From NCBI RefSeq assembly GCF_002813135.1, contig NZ_PHTY01000001.1, positions 1,421,501-1,485,500 of the forward strand: a DNA stretch of 64,000 nt, read 5' to 3'. Within the stretch, counting starts at the first letter, position 1. Each line of letters opens with the position of its first letter. Below are positions 9,601-18,872 of the stretch, piece after piece. The position numbers and the translations under genes are program-made. The notes under the pieces were generated by a model. The model ran no database searches. It was not told the DNA's origin and saw nothing but the letters and a program-made list of their open reading frames with translations. The stretch is from Ulvibacter sp. MAR_2010_11. GTDB lineage: Bacteria > Bacteroidota > Bacteroidia > Flavobacteriales > Flavobacteriaceae.

Positions 9601-10084
9601 CGGCCTTGAGCATCAACGGATATCCTATTGCGGCCGCTTCAGACTGGGCAACTTTTAAAGATGTTAGTTTTTTAGTATTGCTTTCAATTATGGGGACATT
9701 GCATTTTACGGCAATTTTCTTGGCGGTGATCTTATCTCCTAGAGCATCCATAACTTTGGGGTCCGGACCGATAAAAATAATACCGCTGGCGGCACACTTT
9801 CTGGCAAATTCGGAGTTTTCAGAGAGAAATCCGTAGCCGGGGTGAATGGCGTCCACTCCTTTCAGTTTTGCCAATGTGATGATTCCATCACTGTCCAAAT
9901 ACGGTTTGAGCGGCTGATTGTTTTCCCCGATCTGATACGATTCGTCTGCTTTGTAGCGATGTTGCGAATAGCGGTCTTCGTAGGTATAAATGGCTACAGT
10001 TTTCAGATTGATTTCGGTACAGGCGCGAAGTACTCTGATGGCAATTTCACCTCTATTTGCCACCAGTACTTTTTGTATTTTCAT
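6632..10084 (-). CDS. pyc: Pyruvate carboxylase
   Basis: 1150 aa, full length for the single-chain enzyme that carboxylates pyruvate to oxaloacetate (anaplerosis, gluconeogenesis). Domains in order: biotin carboxylase/ATP-grasp (about 1-460; KVLVANRGEIAIRVLRAC, GGGGRGMR, EVNPRIQVEHTVTE), carboxyltransferase (about 530-830; DTTIRDAHQSLLATRMRTKDM, HLHTHDTSS), a PYC/OADA region, and the C-terminal biotinyl domain with EAMKMET (biotin-accepting Lys about residue 1116). No lesions are visible. Downstream lies an A/T-rich stretch with repeated AAAATGTAAAA-like units before the rplM promoter. Confidence 0.97.
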   Translation of the reverse strand: MKIQKVLVANRGEIAIRVLRACTEINLKTVAIYTYEDRYSQHRYKADESYQIGENNQPLKPYLDSDGIITLAKLKGVDAIHPGYGFLSENSEFARKCAASGIIFIGPDPKVMDALGDKITAKKIAVKCNVPIIESNTKKLTSLKVAQSEAAAIGYPLMLKAASGGGGRGMRIIRNPEHLELYFDSARNEALNAFGDNTMFLEKYVEDPKHLEVQIVADNHGNIRHLFERDCSVQRRHQKVVEVAPSFNVSEKVKQSLYKYALAIAEEVQYNNVGTVEFLVDAKENVYFIEVNPRIQVEHTVTEMVTGIDLIKTQIFVAGGYKLNDKQIKIYDQDSLATYGFALQCRLTTEDPENDFTPDYGTITTYRSASGMGIRLDAGSIYQSYSVSPFFDSMLVKVSAHGRTLDGAVRKMTRALKEFRIRGVKTNIHFLQNVIQHETFKEGKASVNFIQNTPALFNIKLSQDRTSKITQYLGEVIVNGNPDVKFIDTNKVFRSPKIPKYNPLEAYPKGTKDLLTKLGPEKFCSWLKAEKKIHYTDTTIRDAHQSLLATRMRTKDMLLVAESFAKNHPNTFSIEMWGGATFDVCYRFLYESPWTRLRELRAKIPNILFQMLLRGSNGVGYKAYPDNLIEKFVEKSWENGVDIFRIFDSLNWVRAMEPSINYVRNKTGGIAEAAISYTGDILDPKETKYNLKYYTQLAKDLENAGAHMIAIKDMAGLLKPYAATELVGALKDTVKIPLHLHTHDTSSIQSATYLKAIEAGVDVVDVALGGLSGLTSQPNFNSVVEMMKQQERAHEFDINTLNQFSNYWEDVREMYYPFESGLKAGTAEVYQHEIPGGQYSNLRPQAEALGLGDRFDEVKKMYARVNAMFGNLVKVTPSSKVVGDMAIFMVTNDLFPEDVMQRGHEISFPESVINFFKGDLGQPLGGFPKELQKIILKNNEAYTDRPNAHLTPIDFDTEFKAFQKKFQKGFTRPIEFEDFLSYSLYPRVFEQAHEKYKLYGNVAILPTPNFFYGMKVGEETLIELEPGKTIIVKLLSMGNANEDGIRIVFFKVNGENRFVEVKDTSLNIKKEEHAKADTTDANQIGAPLQGSLYKVLVKKGQEVKENDHLFIIEAMKMETTVTATKAGKVKSVTLKPGTMVFKDDLIVTLE

Positions 10085-10191
10085 GAATTTAGAATTATGG
10101 GTTGTAAGGACTTACAAAATTTTGGTTAAAGATAAAAAATAGTATGCATGCATAATAAAGTTTAGCATAATTATTTATTCACAAACAAGTC

Positions 10192-11250
10192 TTATTTAAT
10201 GATATAAGGGTTTTCGTTTTTATAGTTTCGCACAATAAAATCCAACGCACTCTTTAAAATTTCCCCCATGTTCGTCGCTTTTTTAAAGTTTATATCTCCT
10301 GTCATTTTAAATAATTCCTTTTTTAGTTCCTTGATTTTTGCTTCCGAAGAGATGTTGTCAACCGTCATACAATCCATCAACTCTTTAAGGCGGTCTTTTT
10401 CGCTTGTTGCTCGCTTGGCCAATAAGGAACGTTCTTCGCGTTTGTATTGCTCTATGGATTCTTCCTGAAGCAGGGCCAAGGTCATTTTCACCAGTTTGTT
10501 GTTTTCCTTTAAAAATTGAGGTTTGTACACCTTGGCATTGCCTTCATAACTTTGCTGGTCGAAATCTATGGCACGAATCCGGTATTGAATTCGGTCGAAA
10601 TCATGTGTGAGGACCATCACATAATTATACGATCTCATGTCACCCAACAAGCGCCCAAAGCATCGTTCGTTAAACTTTACAAATTCCTTTGCAATTTCAC
10701 GTTTGGCTTGTTCGGAGCAGCTATCCAGATTGTTTGCAATAAAATCGTCGCCCGGAATACCGGAAATATGCTCTTCAATTAAAGTATTCCCATGTACCAG
10801 AAAGTTGATGTGATTTGGAGAAAGTAAATGCTCCAGTTCCAGACCGTAAATACGGGAGGCGTCGGCTTTTTTAATGTATAAAAAAATGTAATTATCGTTG
10901 AGGATATTTCGCACCTTCACTCTGAAAGGTTTTGTGTTTCCGAAGGTACAGTAGTCAATACTGTCAATATTCAGATAGGGTAGCACCATATCACTTCCAT
11001 CTGCATGCAAAATGGTGTACATTTTTTTGAGACTCAGCTCTATTTCATCGCGTTCCGATTCAGAATAATAGGTGGAAACCCAAAGAGTGTCATTCCCAAA
11101 CTTATCGAAGATAGATATCGCCCCCTGAAATCGCAGCAAATCATCGTAATAGATTGGAATTTTAATATTTCTGCCATGACGTGTGAGATATTGAGATAAT
11201 AGGTTGGAAATCTTATAAGCAGGTTTCTTTTTTGAAATTAATTTTCTCAT
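10192..11250 (-). CDS. Conserved-type protein of unknown function (352 aa)
   Basis: Not recognised with confidence. It has no signal peptide or membrane segment, so it is probably cytoplasmic. The first half is mixed alpha/beta with aromatic-rich strands (DTLWVSTYYSESERDEI). The middle has SYNYVMVLTHDFDRIQYRIRAIDFDQQ, an arrangement that recalls the catalytic and DFG-like loops of kinase-fold proteins (N...D...IDFD). The last third (about 265-330) is a charged helical, possibly coiled-coil region. It stands alone downstream of the DUF5916 intergenic region and upstream of pyc, on the same strand as pyc. Confidence 0.6.
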   Translation of the reverse strand: MRKLISKKKPAYKISNLLSQYLTRHGRNIKIPIYYDDLLRFQGAISIFDKFGNDTLWVSTYYSESERDEIELSLKKMYTILHADGSDMVLPYLNIDSIDYCTFGNTKPFRVKVRNILNDNYIFLYIKKADASRIYGLELEHLLSPNHINFLVHGNTLIEEHISGIPGDDFIANNLDSCSEQAKREIAKEFVKFNERCFGRLLGDMRSYNYVMVLTHDFDRIQYRIRAIDFDQQSYEGNAKVYKPQFLKENNKLVKMTLALLQEESIEQYKREERSLLAKRATSEKDRLKELMDCMTVDNISSEAKIKELKKELFKMTGDINFKKATNMGEILKSALDFIVRNYKNENPYIIK

Positions 11251-11390
11251 TGACTCTATTAATATAGCCTAAAGATAGCGCATTTACTAGTTGATGACCT
11301 ATTTTTTTAATATGTTAAAATTATCTTAAAAACAAGTGGAAGGTGTCACGTTTTTCCGTTTAATAAGTCTTTTAGTTTAAACCAACTACT

Positions 11391-14039
11391 ATGCGCCATC
11401 GACTTTCCTTACTTCTCTTGGTGTTTTGCGGCATTACTTTCTCTTCTTTTTCTCAAACTGAAGAAAACACATCCGGCAATCAAGCTAAGCCCGATAAAAA
11501 AAGCTATACGACAAAATCTATTGGGCAGACAACGGCTCCAAAAATAGACGGGATCTTGGATGATGCCTCATGGGAAATTGTCGATTGGACCGGAGATTAT
11601 GTTGAAAATCAGCCTGATAATGGAACGGCACCTACCGAACAGACCAGGTTTAAGATTGTCTATGATGAACATAATTTATATATCGCCGTGCGTTGTTTCG
11701 ATGCCGAACCCGACAAGATCGTAAGACGTCTGTCCAGACGCGATGGCTTTGAAGGAGACTGGGTAGAATTTAATATTGATAGTTATAATGACGATCGAAC
11801 AGGGTTTTCATTTACTATAACTGCAGCCGGGGTAAAAGGAGATGAATTTATTTCGAACAACGGTAATAATTGGGACCCGAGCTGGAACCCAATATGGTAT
11901 GTAAAAACACAGGTTGATGCTGAAGGCTGGACTGCCGAAATGCGCATACCTTTAAGTCAGTTACGCTTTGGAAACGAAGAAGAACAAATTTGGGGATTAC
12001 AATCAACACGACGTTATTTTAGAAATGAAGAACGCTCATTGTGGCAACCTGTGCTTCCCAATTCGCCGGGATGGGTAAGTGAATTTGGTGAATTAAGAGG
12101 ATTGATAGGCTTAAAACCTCAGAAACAGCTGGAAATTCAGCCGTATATGCTTACTAAACTAGATACCTACCCCGAAGAAAATGGTAATCCTTTTAGAGAT
12201 GGAAGCGATGGAACAATAACCGGTGGTGTTGATGCCAAGATTGGGATCACAAACGACCTTACTTTGGACCTTACAATTAATCCGGATTTTGGACAGGTGG
12301 ATGCAGATCCCGGAGCTATTTCATTGGATGGGTTTGAAATTTTCTTTCAGGAAAGAAGACCTTTCTTTGTTGAAAACAAGAACATATTCGATTATCCTTT
12401 CGCCGGGGATCAGGATAATCTATTTTTCTCGAGACGTATAGGTAGAAGCCCACAAGGCTGGGTGAGTGATCCCAACGTCGTCTTTGTTGATCAGCCTATA
12501 AACTCAACAATTTTAGGAGCGGCCAAATTTAGTGGAAAGACAAAAAACGGTTGGTCCTTAGGAGTGTTGGAGAGCGTTACCGCCAAAGAATTTGCGAAGA
12601 CCATCGACTCCAACAATGAAAAAGATAAAACGCTTGTAGAGCCCCTTACCAACTATTTTGTGGGTAGGGCGCAAAAGGATTTTAACGAACGTAATTCATG
12701 GATTGGCGGTATTTTTACTGCCACGCACCGAAATATGGACCCCAATGTTTCTTTTCTTCACAGCCATGCCTATTCGGGGGGATTTGATTTTAAGCATCAT
12801 TGGAAAGAACGGAAATACTATATAGAAGGAGATATGGTTTTAAGTACCGTCCGTGGGAGTGCTGAAGCCATTGAAGGAACACAAAAATCGCTTACGCATC
12901 TATTTCAGAGGGTGGATGCTGATCATGTTGATGTAGACCCTACCAAAACCTCATTAACAGGAACCGGCGGACAATTTGAAATTGGAAAAGGCGGAGGAGG
13001 AGATTGGAGATATAACATTGGAGGAACTTGGAGGTCACCGGAATTGGAACTGAATGATATCGGATTTTTGAGACAGGCAGATTTAATTCGACAATACTCC
13101 AATATTAGACGGCTTTTCAACAAACCCACATCCTGGTACCGACAAGCAAATATTGGATTAAATCAATATTCTACTTATGATTTTGAAGGAAACTACAACC
13201 GTATACAGTACGAATTGAATGGATATATAAACTACAAAAACAATTGGTGGTCCGATTTCGGGGCAGCACACAAACCCAGAATCTACAGTAATACTGTTCT
13301 TAGAGGAGGCCCAAGATGGAAATGGAACGACGAAAACTATTGGTTTTTGTTTTCAGGAACCGATCAACGTAAAAAGTTGAGTATGACTGCAGGTACGGTT
13401 CAATCCAGAGCATCGCAAAACAATTTTTCATTGGATCGTTATGAAATTAGTTTCCGTTACCAACCTATTAACGCAATGAGTATTTCACTGTATACCAATT
13501 ATGAAGAAAATCCTAACAAAACGCAGTATGTCACCCAAGCCTCATATAACGGAATGCCCAGATATATCACCGGAGAAATAGACAACGACTCGTGGAGTGC
13601 CACCCTAAGAGTCAACTATACCATAAATCCGAATTTAACAATTCAATATTACGGGCAACCCTTTATTTTCCGAGCTAATTATTCGAACTTTAACTATGTA
13701 AACGACCCTATTGCAGATGACCTGAATGATCGTGTTACCTGGTATGACAACGATCAAATTTCGTTGTCGGAAGGTGTGTATTCTGTAGATGAAGACAGAG
13801 ATGGTGCCGTAGATTACAGTTTCGGGAAACCCGATTTTGCCTTTGTGCAGTTTAGATCAAATTTGGTGGTGCGATGGGAGTATATTCCCGGTTCCGAGAT
13901 CTTTTTTGTGTGGTCTCAAGGGGTTACCGGTTTAGGAAATCCGGAAGATAAGTTCAGTGCTTTGGCAGATAAGCAAATTTTCGGGCAACAGCCCCAAAAC
14001 ACCTTTTTGATTAAGGCTACGTATCGGTTTGTATTGTAA
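11391..14039 (+). CDS. DUF5916 protein with N-terminal CBM9-like domain, outer-membrane barrel
   Basis: 882 aa with a signal peptide (about 1-22, SFSQ). Residues about 50-225 form a CBM9-like beta-sandwich (APKIDGILDDASW, YDEHNLYIAVRCFDAEPDK, WTAEMRIPLSQLRFG), followed by the DUF5916 barrel (DLTLDLTINPDFGQVDADPG, FFQERRPFFVENKNIF, many aromatic strands, terminal YRFVL). Members are widespread in Bacteroidota and are thought to be outer-membrane proteins of unknown function, in some cases linked to polymer or peptide use. The ATG at 11391 directly precedes the signal sequence. It is convergent with polA. Confidence 0.9.
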   Translation: MRHRLSLLLLVFCGITFSSFSQTEENTSGNQAKPDKKSYTTKSIGQTTAPKIDGILDDASWEIVDWTGDYVENQPDNGTAPTEQTRFKIVYDEHNLYIAVRCFDAEPDKIVRRLSRRDGFEGDWVEFNIDSYNDDRTGFSFTITAAGVKGDEFISNNGNNWDPSWNPIWYVKTQVDAEGWTAEMRIPLSQLRFGNEEEQIWGLQSTRRYFRNEERSLWQPVLPNSPGWVSEFGELRGLIGLKPQKQLEIQPYMLTKLDTYPEENGNPFRDGSDGTITGGVDAKIGITNDLTLDLTINPDFGQVDADPGAISLDGFEIFFQERRPFFVENKNIFDYPFAGDQDNLFFSRRIGRSPQGWVSDPNVVFVDQPINSTILGAAKFSGKTKNGWSLGVLESVTAKEFAKTIDSNNEKDKTLVEPLTNYFVGRAQKDFNERNSWIGGIFTATHRNMDPNVSFLHSHAYSGGFDFKHHWKERKYYIEGDMVLSTVRGSAEAIEGTQKSLTHLFQRVDADHVDVDPTKTSLTGTGGQFEIGKGGGGDWRYNIGGTWRSPELELNDIGFLRQADLIRQYSNIRRLFNKPTSWYRQANIGLNQYSTYDFEGNYNRIQYELNGYINYKNNWWSDFGAAHKPRIYSNTVLRGGPRWKWNDENYWFLFSGTDQRKKLSMTAGTVQSRASQNNFSLDRYEISFRYQPINAMSISLYTNYEENPNKTQYVTQASYNGMPRYITGEIDNDSWSATLRVNYTINPNLTIQYYGQPFIFRANYSNFNYVNDPIADDLNDRVTWYDNDQISLSEGVYSVDEDRDGAVDYSFGKPDFAFVQFRSNLVVRWEYIPGSEIFFVWSQGVTGLGNPEDKFSALADKQIFGQQPQNTFLIKATYRFVL

Positions 14040-14054
14040 GAATCTTATATTTCA

Positions 14055-14116
14055 CTTTAACCTTTAACCTTTAACCTTTAACCTTTAACCTTTAACCTTT
14101 AACCTTTAACCTTTAC
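14055..14116. repeat. Heptamer tandem repeat (CCTTTAA)n between convergent genes
   Basis: Seven exact tandem copies of CCTTTAA (14061-14109) are flanked by a partial copy CTTTAA (14055-14060) and a one-base variant CCTTTAC (14110-14116). The array fills the 82-base gap between the DUF5916 stop (14039) and the polA stop (14122). Confidence 0.97.
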
Positions 14117-14121
14117 CCTAT

Positions 14122-16980
14122 TTAATGCGCCTCCAACCAGTTTTCACCTGTTCCCATGTCAACATCTAAAGGAACAGCAAGTATATATGCGTTTTCCATT
14201 TCAGTTTTAATAAGTGCCTTCATTTCATCCAACTCGGGTTTGTAAATGTCGAATACCAATTCATCATGTACCTGAAGCAACATCCGGCTTTTGTAGTTGG
14301 CTTTATTCATTTTTTTATGAATTTGAATCATGGCAATTTTAATGATATCGGCAGCGCTTCCTTGTATAGGAGCATTTACCGCGTTTCTTTCGGCGGCACC
14401 TCGCACCACTGCATTTCGGGAATTAATATCCTTTAAATATCTGCGTCGGCCCGAAATAGTCTGCACATAGCCGTTATCTCTGGCAAAGTCCACCAACTCG
14501 CTCATATACTTTCGGAGTTTGGGATAGGTTTTGTAGTAGGTGTCAATCAATTCTTTGGCCTCGCTTCGGGATAAATCGGTTTGATTGCTCAATCCAAAGG
14601 CCGAAACGCCGTAAATAATACCAAAATTCACCGTTTTGGCATTACCCCGTTGTTCGCGGGTCACTTCGTTTAATGGGATATTAAAAACCTTGGCAGCCGT
14701 TGAAGCGTGAATGTCTTCTCCGTTTTTAAACGCCTGAATCATGGTTTCCTCCTTACTCAAAGCAGCAATAATTCGGAGTTCAATTTGAGAATAATCTGCC
14801 GAAAGTAAAACATGATCTGAATCTCTGGGGATAAATGCTTTTCGCACTTCACGACCTCGTTCAGTTCTTATGGGAATGTTTTGGAGGTTGGGATTGTTAC
14901 TTGCCAATCGTCCGGTTGCTGCAACAGTCTGCATATAATCTGTGTGCACCCGATTAGTGGAAGGCTCCACCTGCTCAGGAAGTGCATCAACGTACGTACT
15001 TTTCAGCTTTGCTAATCCACGGTATTCCAAAACATTCCGAATAATTTTATGGTCTTTCGCCAAATAGGAGAGGATGTCTTCGGAAGTGGAATACTGCCCT
15101 GTTTTTGTCTTTTTAGGTTTGTCGATTAGTTTCAACTTATCGAACAATATTTCACCCAACTGTTTTGGGGAAGCAATGTTGAATTCTTCTCCGGCAGATT
15201 CGTAAATGGATGCTTCCAATGTTGTAATGTCTTTTTCTAATTGAACCGATAAGCCCTTCAGAAAATCTTCATCCAGATTAATACCTTCCAACTCCATATC
15301 GGCCAAAACCCGCAATAACGGAACTTCTATTTCATCGAATAGTTGTTGGGTATTGGCTTCACCCAGTTCGTTTTGAAAATGCTCTTTTAACTGAAGCGTA
15401 ACGTCTGCATCTTCCACAGCGTATTCGGTTTGCTTTTCCAATGGAACATCACGCATGGACAATTGATTTTTCCCTTTTTTGCCAATGAGTTCCTCAATAG
15501 ATACAGGGGTATAATTTAAATAGGTCTCGGCCAGCACGTTCATGTTATGACGCATATCGGGATTAATGAGGTAGTGTGCCAACATGGTATCGAAAAGTTT
15601 CCCTTTTACCGTAATGTTGTATTTGGCAAGAACTTTTATGTCGTATTTTAAATTTTGACCAATTTTTTCGATGTGTTCAGCTTCAAAGAAAGGTCGAAGT
15701 TGTTCAACTATTTCTTGTGCTGCTGCTCTCTCTTCGGGCATGGGGACATAAAATCCTTTTCCGGCTTCCCATGAAAAAGCAATTCCAACCAGTTCGGCTG
15801 TCAACGGATTTAACCCCGTAGTTTCAGTATCGAAGCATACATTGGTTTGCTTCATTAAATTTTGAATAAATAACTTGGTTCCCATCCCTGCTTGTACCGT
15901 TTGATAGAAATGTTCGGTGTCATTGATGGTTTTTCGTGAACTGTAGGCCTTGGGAGCCTCGGACGCTTCTCCATCTCCGTCAAATAATGAAAATTGTCCC
16001 GCTCCTGCCGATTTAGAACTTTTTGATATAGTTGCCGGGCTTGTTTTATTTTCTGAAGTTGTAGGCCCCGCTGTTTGGGTTCCTTCCGAAGGAGCTTCTA
16101 AAGAAAAGGCTTTTAGAAAATTATCGGTAAGCCGTCTAAATTCCAATTCTTCAAAAATTTTGGTTACCTCTTCAATATCCGGATGGGACATTTCGAAGTT
16201 TTCCTCGTGAAATTCGACCGGAACGTCCAATAATATTTTAGCGAGTTCCTTGGAGAGCATTCCTAGTTCTTTAGAGGCTTCCACCTTTTCCTTCATTTTT
16301 CCTTTTAGCTCGTGTGTATTTGCCAAAAGATTTTCCATGCTTCCGTATTCCTTGATAAATTTTTTGGCGGTTTTTTCACCCACACCCGGAAGTCCGGGGA
16401 TGTTATCTGCGCTATCGCCCATCATACCCAGCAAGTCTATTACTTGTAGTGGATCTTCCACTTCGAATTTTGCTTTAACTTCAGGAATACCCCAGGTTTC
16501 ATAACCGCCTCCAAAAACCGGGCGGTACATAAAAATATTTTCAGAAACCAGCTGTGCAAAATCTTTATCGGGCGTCACCATAAAGGTTTGATAGCCTACT
16601 TTTTCAGCTTTTTTAGCCAAGGTTCCAATTACATCATCGGCTTCAAACCCTTCTTTTACCATGATGGGAATATGCATGGCCTCCAGAATTTTACAGATAT
16701 AAGGAACAGCGATTTTTATGGCTTCGGGCGTTTCATCGCGGTTGGCTTTGTATTCGGCGTACATTTCGTTTCTCACATCACTTCCTCCTTTGTCGAAACA
16801 AACTGCCAAATGATCGGGGCGTTCACGTTTGATTACATCGATTAGAGAATTGGTAAACCCCAAAATAGCAGAGGTATCCATTCCTTTAGAGTTAATTCGA
16901 GGGTTTTTTATAAAAGCGTAATACCCACGGAAAATAAGAGCGTAGGCATCTACTAGAAAGAGTCTTTTTTGATTGGACAT
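14122..16980 (-). CDS. polA: DNA polymerase I
   Basis: 952 aa with all three domains. The 5' nuclease is at about 1-290 (LFLVDAYALIFRGYYAF, CFDKGGSDVR, GLPGVGEKTAKKFIKEYG). A low-complexity linker spans about 305-345. The 3'-5' exonuclease at about 370-560 keeps the metal-binding DTETTGLN and a later YAVEDADVT, so proofreading appears intact. The A-family polymerase follows (LLSADYSQIELRIIAALS, RGNAKTVNFGIIYGVSAFGL, LQVHDELVFDI). It fills RNA-primer gaps and serves in repair. It is divergent from the isoaspartyl peptidase gene with 99 bases between starts. Confidence 0.98.
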   Translation of the reverse strand: MSNQKRLFLVDAYALIFRGYYAFIKNPRINSKGMDTSAILGFTNSLIDVIKRERPDHLAVCFDKGGSDVRNEMYAEYKANRDETPEAIKIAVPYICKILEAMHIPIMVKEGFEADDVIGTLAKKAEKVGYQTFMVTPDKDFAQLVSENIFMYRPVFGGGYETWGIPEVKAKFEVEDPLQVIDLLGMMGDSADNIPGLPGVGEKTAKKFIKEYGSMENLLANTHELKGKMKEKVEASKELGMLSKELAKILLDVPVEFHEENFEMSHPDIEEVTKIFEELEFRRLTDNFLKAFSLEAPSEGTQTAGPTTSENKTSPATISKSSKSAGAGQFSLFDGDGEASEAPKAYSSRKTINDTEHFYQTVQAGMGTKLFIQNLMKQTNVCFDTETTGLNPLTAELVGIAFSWEAGKGFYVPMPEERAAAQEIVEQLRPFFEAEHIEKIGQNLKYDIKVLAKYNITVKGKLFDTMLAHYLINPDMRHNMNVLAETYLNYTPVSIEELIGKKGKNQLSMRDVPLEKQTEYAVEDADVTLQLKEHFQNELGEANTQQLFDEIEVPLLRVLADMELEGINLDEDFLKGLSVQLEKDITTLEASIYESAGEEFNIASPKQLGEILFDKLKLIDKPKKTKTGQYSTSEDILSYLAKDHKIIRNVLEYRGLAKLKSTYVDALPEQVEPSTNRVHTDYMQTVAATGRLASNNPNLQNIPIRTERGREVRKAFIPRDSDHVLLSADYSQIELRIIAALSKEETMIQAFKNGEDIHASTAAKVFNIPLNEVTREQRGNAKTVNFGIIYGVSAFGLSNQTDLSRSEAKELIDTYYKTYPKLRKYMSELVDFARDNGYVQTISGRRRYLKDINSRNAVVRGAAERNAVNAPIQGSAADIIKIAMIQIHKKMNKANYKSRMLLQVHDELVFDIYKPELDEMKALIKTEMENAYILAVPLDVDMGTGENWLEAH

Positions 16981-17079
16981 GTTTAAAATATATTGAAGAG
17001 TATAAAACTACAAAACTTCTCCCGTCAATCGAAATTAATTGAATTGCAATTCGTAATTTTCGCCACTTAAATATTTTCA

Positions 17080-18012
17080 ATGAAAAATTTCTCAATTGCA
17101 ATCCACGGAGGCGCCGGAACACTTGTAAAAGGTTTGATGACCGCTGAGCTGGAAACACAATACAAAGACGCTTTAGCCACGGCTTTAGAAGCTGGATATA
17201 CTGTTTTGGAAAAAGGAGGAAGTGCCTTGGATGCTGTGGAAACTTCAGTGAAGTTATTGGAAGATACTCCATTATTTAATGCCGGGAAGGGAGCTGTTTT
17301 TACCAATCAGGGGACGCACGAAATGGACGCCGCCATTATGGACGGGAAAACTTTAGATGCAGGTGCAGCTTCATTAATCACGGGAATTAAAAACCCAATT
17401 TCTCTGGCACGTGATATCATGGAAAAAACAGATCATGTGTTTTTGGCGGGCCAAGGTGCGATGCAGTTCGCAATAAAGAATAATTATGAAATACTAACAC
17501 CCGATTATTTTTATGATGAGGTGCGATACCAACAGTGGCAAGGAATTAAGGACAGCACTACCTTTCAATTAGATCACAGCGTAAAGAAAGACGGAAAATT
17601 CGGGACAGTTGGTGCCGTAGCTTGTGATATCAATGGAAACATTGCTGCTGCAACTTCAACAGGGGGAATGACCAATAAGAAATGGGGTCGCGTAGGGGAC
17701 AGCCCAATGATTGGTGCCGGAAATTATGCGAATAACAAAACCTGCGCAGTGAGTTGTACCGGCAGTGGCGAGTTTTTTATACGTGGCGTGGTCGCTTACG
17801 ATGTATCCTGTCTTATGGAGTACAAAGGGTTGTCTGTGCAGGAGGCAGCTTCGGAAGTAATACATAAAAGAATCATCGAAATAGGGGGAGATGGAGGCTT
17901 AATTGCCGTGGATGCAAAAGGCAATATTACCATGCCATTCAATACCGAAGGCATGTACCGTGCTTTTAAAACTTCTGAAGGGGAAAAAGAAATTGCTATC
18001 TATAAAGACTGA
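17080..18012 (+). CDS. iaaA: Isoaspartyl peptidase / plant-type L-asparaginase
   Basis: 310 aa Ntn-hydrolase precursor that self-cleaves into two subunits and hydrolyses beta-aspartyl dipeptides. Motifs are IAIHGGAGT near the N-terminus, the cleavage/nucleophile site at Gly175-Thr176 (FGTVGAVACD), GRVGDSPMIGAG and TGSGEFFIR. There is no signal peptide, so it acts in the cytoplasm. It is convergent with and overlaps the cyanophycinase gene by 13 bases, with cyanophycin synthetase next. In that setting the most likely substrate is beta-Asp-Arg released by cyanophycinase, giving free Asp and Arg. Confidence 0.93.
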   Translation: MKNFSIAIHGGAGTLVKGLMTAELETQYKDALATALEAGYTVLEKGGSALDAVETSVKLLEDTPLFNAGKGAVFTNQGTHEMDAAIMDGKTLDAGAASLITGIKNPISLARDIMEKTDHVFLAGQGAMQFAIKNNYEILTPDYFYDEVRYQQWQGIKDSTTFQLDHSVKKDGKFGTVGAVACDINGNIAAATSTGGMTNKKWGRVGDSPMIGAGNYANNKTCAVSCTGSGEFFIRGVVAYDVSCLMEYKGLSVQEAASEVIHKRIIEIGGDGGLIAVDAKGNITMPFNTEGMYRAFKTSEGEKEIAIYKD

Positions 18013-18872
18013 GCGTCTGTTACTGTTATTCCGTAGGGAGACACCTTTATCTTATTCTTTTTTATATTGAAATGATCTCCGTTAGCCAGAATATGTGTCT
18101 TTAAATTGGTTATCGACATTGGCGAACCATCATCAACTCGTTTACGGTTGTTGTGCTTCAGTTTTCTGGGGTCGAATAGAATTACCATCCCGGAGCCGAT
18201 CACCTCCACTTTATTGCAATCTTTAATGATTAATCCGGTGTCTTCAGCAAGCCCTATCCCCAATAATTTTGGAAATTTGGCCACGGCCTCTGCCAATCTT
18301 CCGAAGCGTCCGCGACGAATAAAATGTGAGTCGATAATTAGGTTGGGAATAAATCCCATGCCTTCACCCATTCCTGTGGCGCCTTTGGTAAACGCTTCTT
18401 TGATACCGCCACCGGTGATCATTTCTTGAGACATACACATGGCACCTGCGCTGGTTCCGGCAATTACGAAACGTTCCTTTTTGTAACGCTCCATCATAAT
18501 TTTGTGTAGTGTAGTACCGCCAATTTCACGGGTAATGTTCGATTGATTTCCACCCGAAAACATGACACAGTTTGCTTTTTTGATGCGTTTTATGTTTTCA
18601 GGTTCTTCAGATTGAGAACGTTCCCGGATGTCCATAACGTGCAAATTGGTACATCCCAATTTCCTAAAGGCATGTAAATAGTTCTCGCCAACTTCCTCGG
18701 GAATACTGGAAGCCGTAGGAATAATAACAATGGAAGCATCCTTGCCTCCACTCTCTTTTACCACTCTGGAAAGGATCCCTTCCTGTATAAATTCGAGATG
18801 ATAAATCTCGCTTATTTCTATTCCCTTGTCTTCATTTCCACCTATGGGAATTAAGATTCCTTTTACGCTCAT
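18000..18872 (-). CDS. cphB: Cyanophycinase
   Basis: 290 aa, peptidase family S51. It cuts cyanophycin (multi-L-arginyl-poly-L-aspartate) to beta-Asp-Arg dipeptides. The N-terminal GILIPIGGNEDKG, the FSGGNQ segment and the nucleophile-elbow AGTSAGAMCMS (Ser141) are all present. There is no obvious signal peptide, so this is an intracellular form. The gene is divergent from cphA (94 bases between starts) and convergent with the isoaspartyl peptidase gene. Alpha-aspartyl dipeptidases of the same fold are shorter (about 230 aa), so the length and context favour cyanophycinase. Confidence 0.93.
   Translation of the reverse strand: MSVKGILIPIGGNEDKGIEISEIYHLEFIQEGILSRVVKESGGKDASIVIIPTASSIPEEVGENYLHAFRKLGCTNLHVMDIRERSQSEEPENIKRIKKANCVMFSGGNQSNITREIGGTTLHKIMMERYKKERFVIAGTSAGAMCMSQEMITGGGIKEAFTKGATGMGEGMGFIPNLIIDSHFIRRGRFGRLAEAVAKFPKLLGIGLAEDTGLIIKDCNKVEVIGSGMVILFDPRKLKHNNRKRVDDGSPMSITNLKTHILANGDHFNIKKNKIKVSPYGITVTDAQSL

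Noticed and set aside
10268-10782. Small plus-strand frames within the unknown 352-aa gene
   Set aside because: They overlap an intact, family-like minus-strand gene and lack promoter or start context.
14055-14116. Heptamer array as a CRISPR array or telomere
   Set aside because: There are no spacers and the unit is 7 bp in direct tandem. Position between housekeeping genes rules out a chromosome end.
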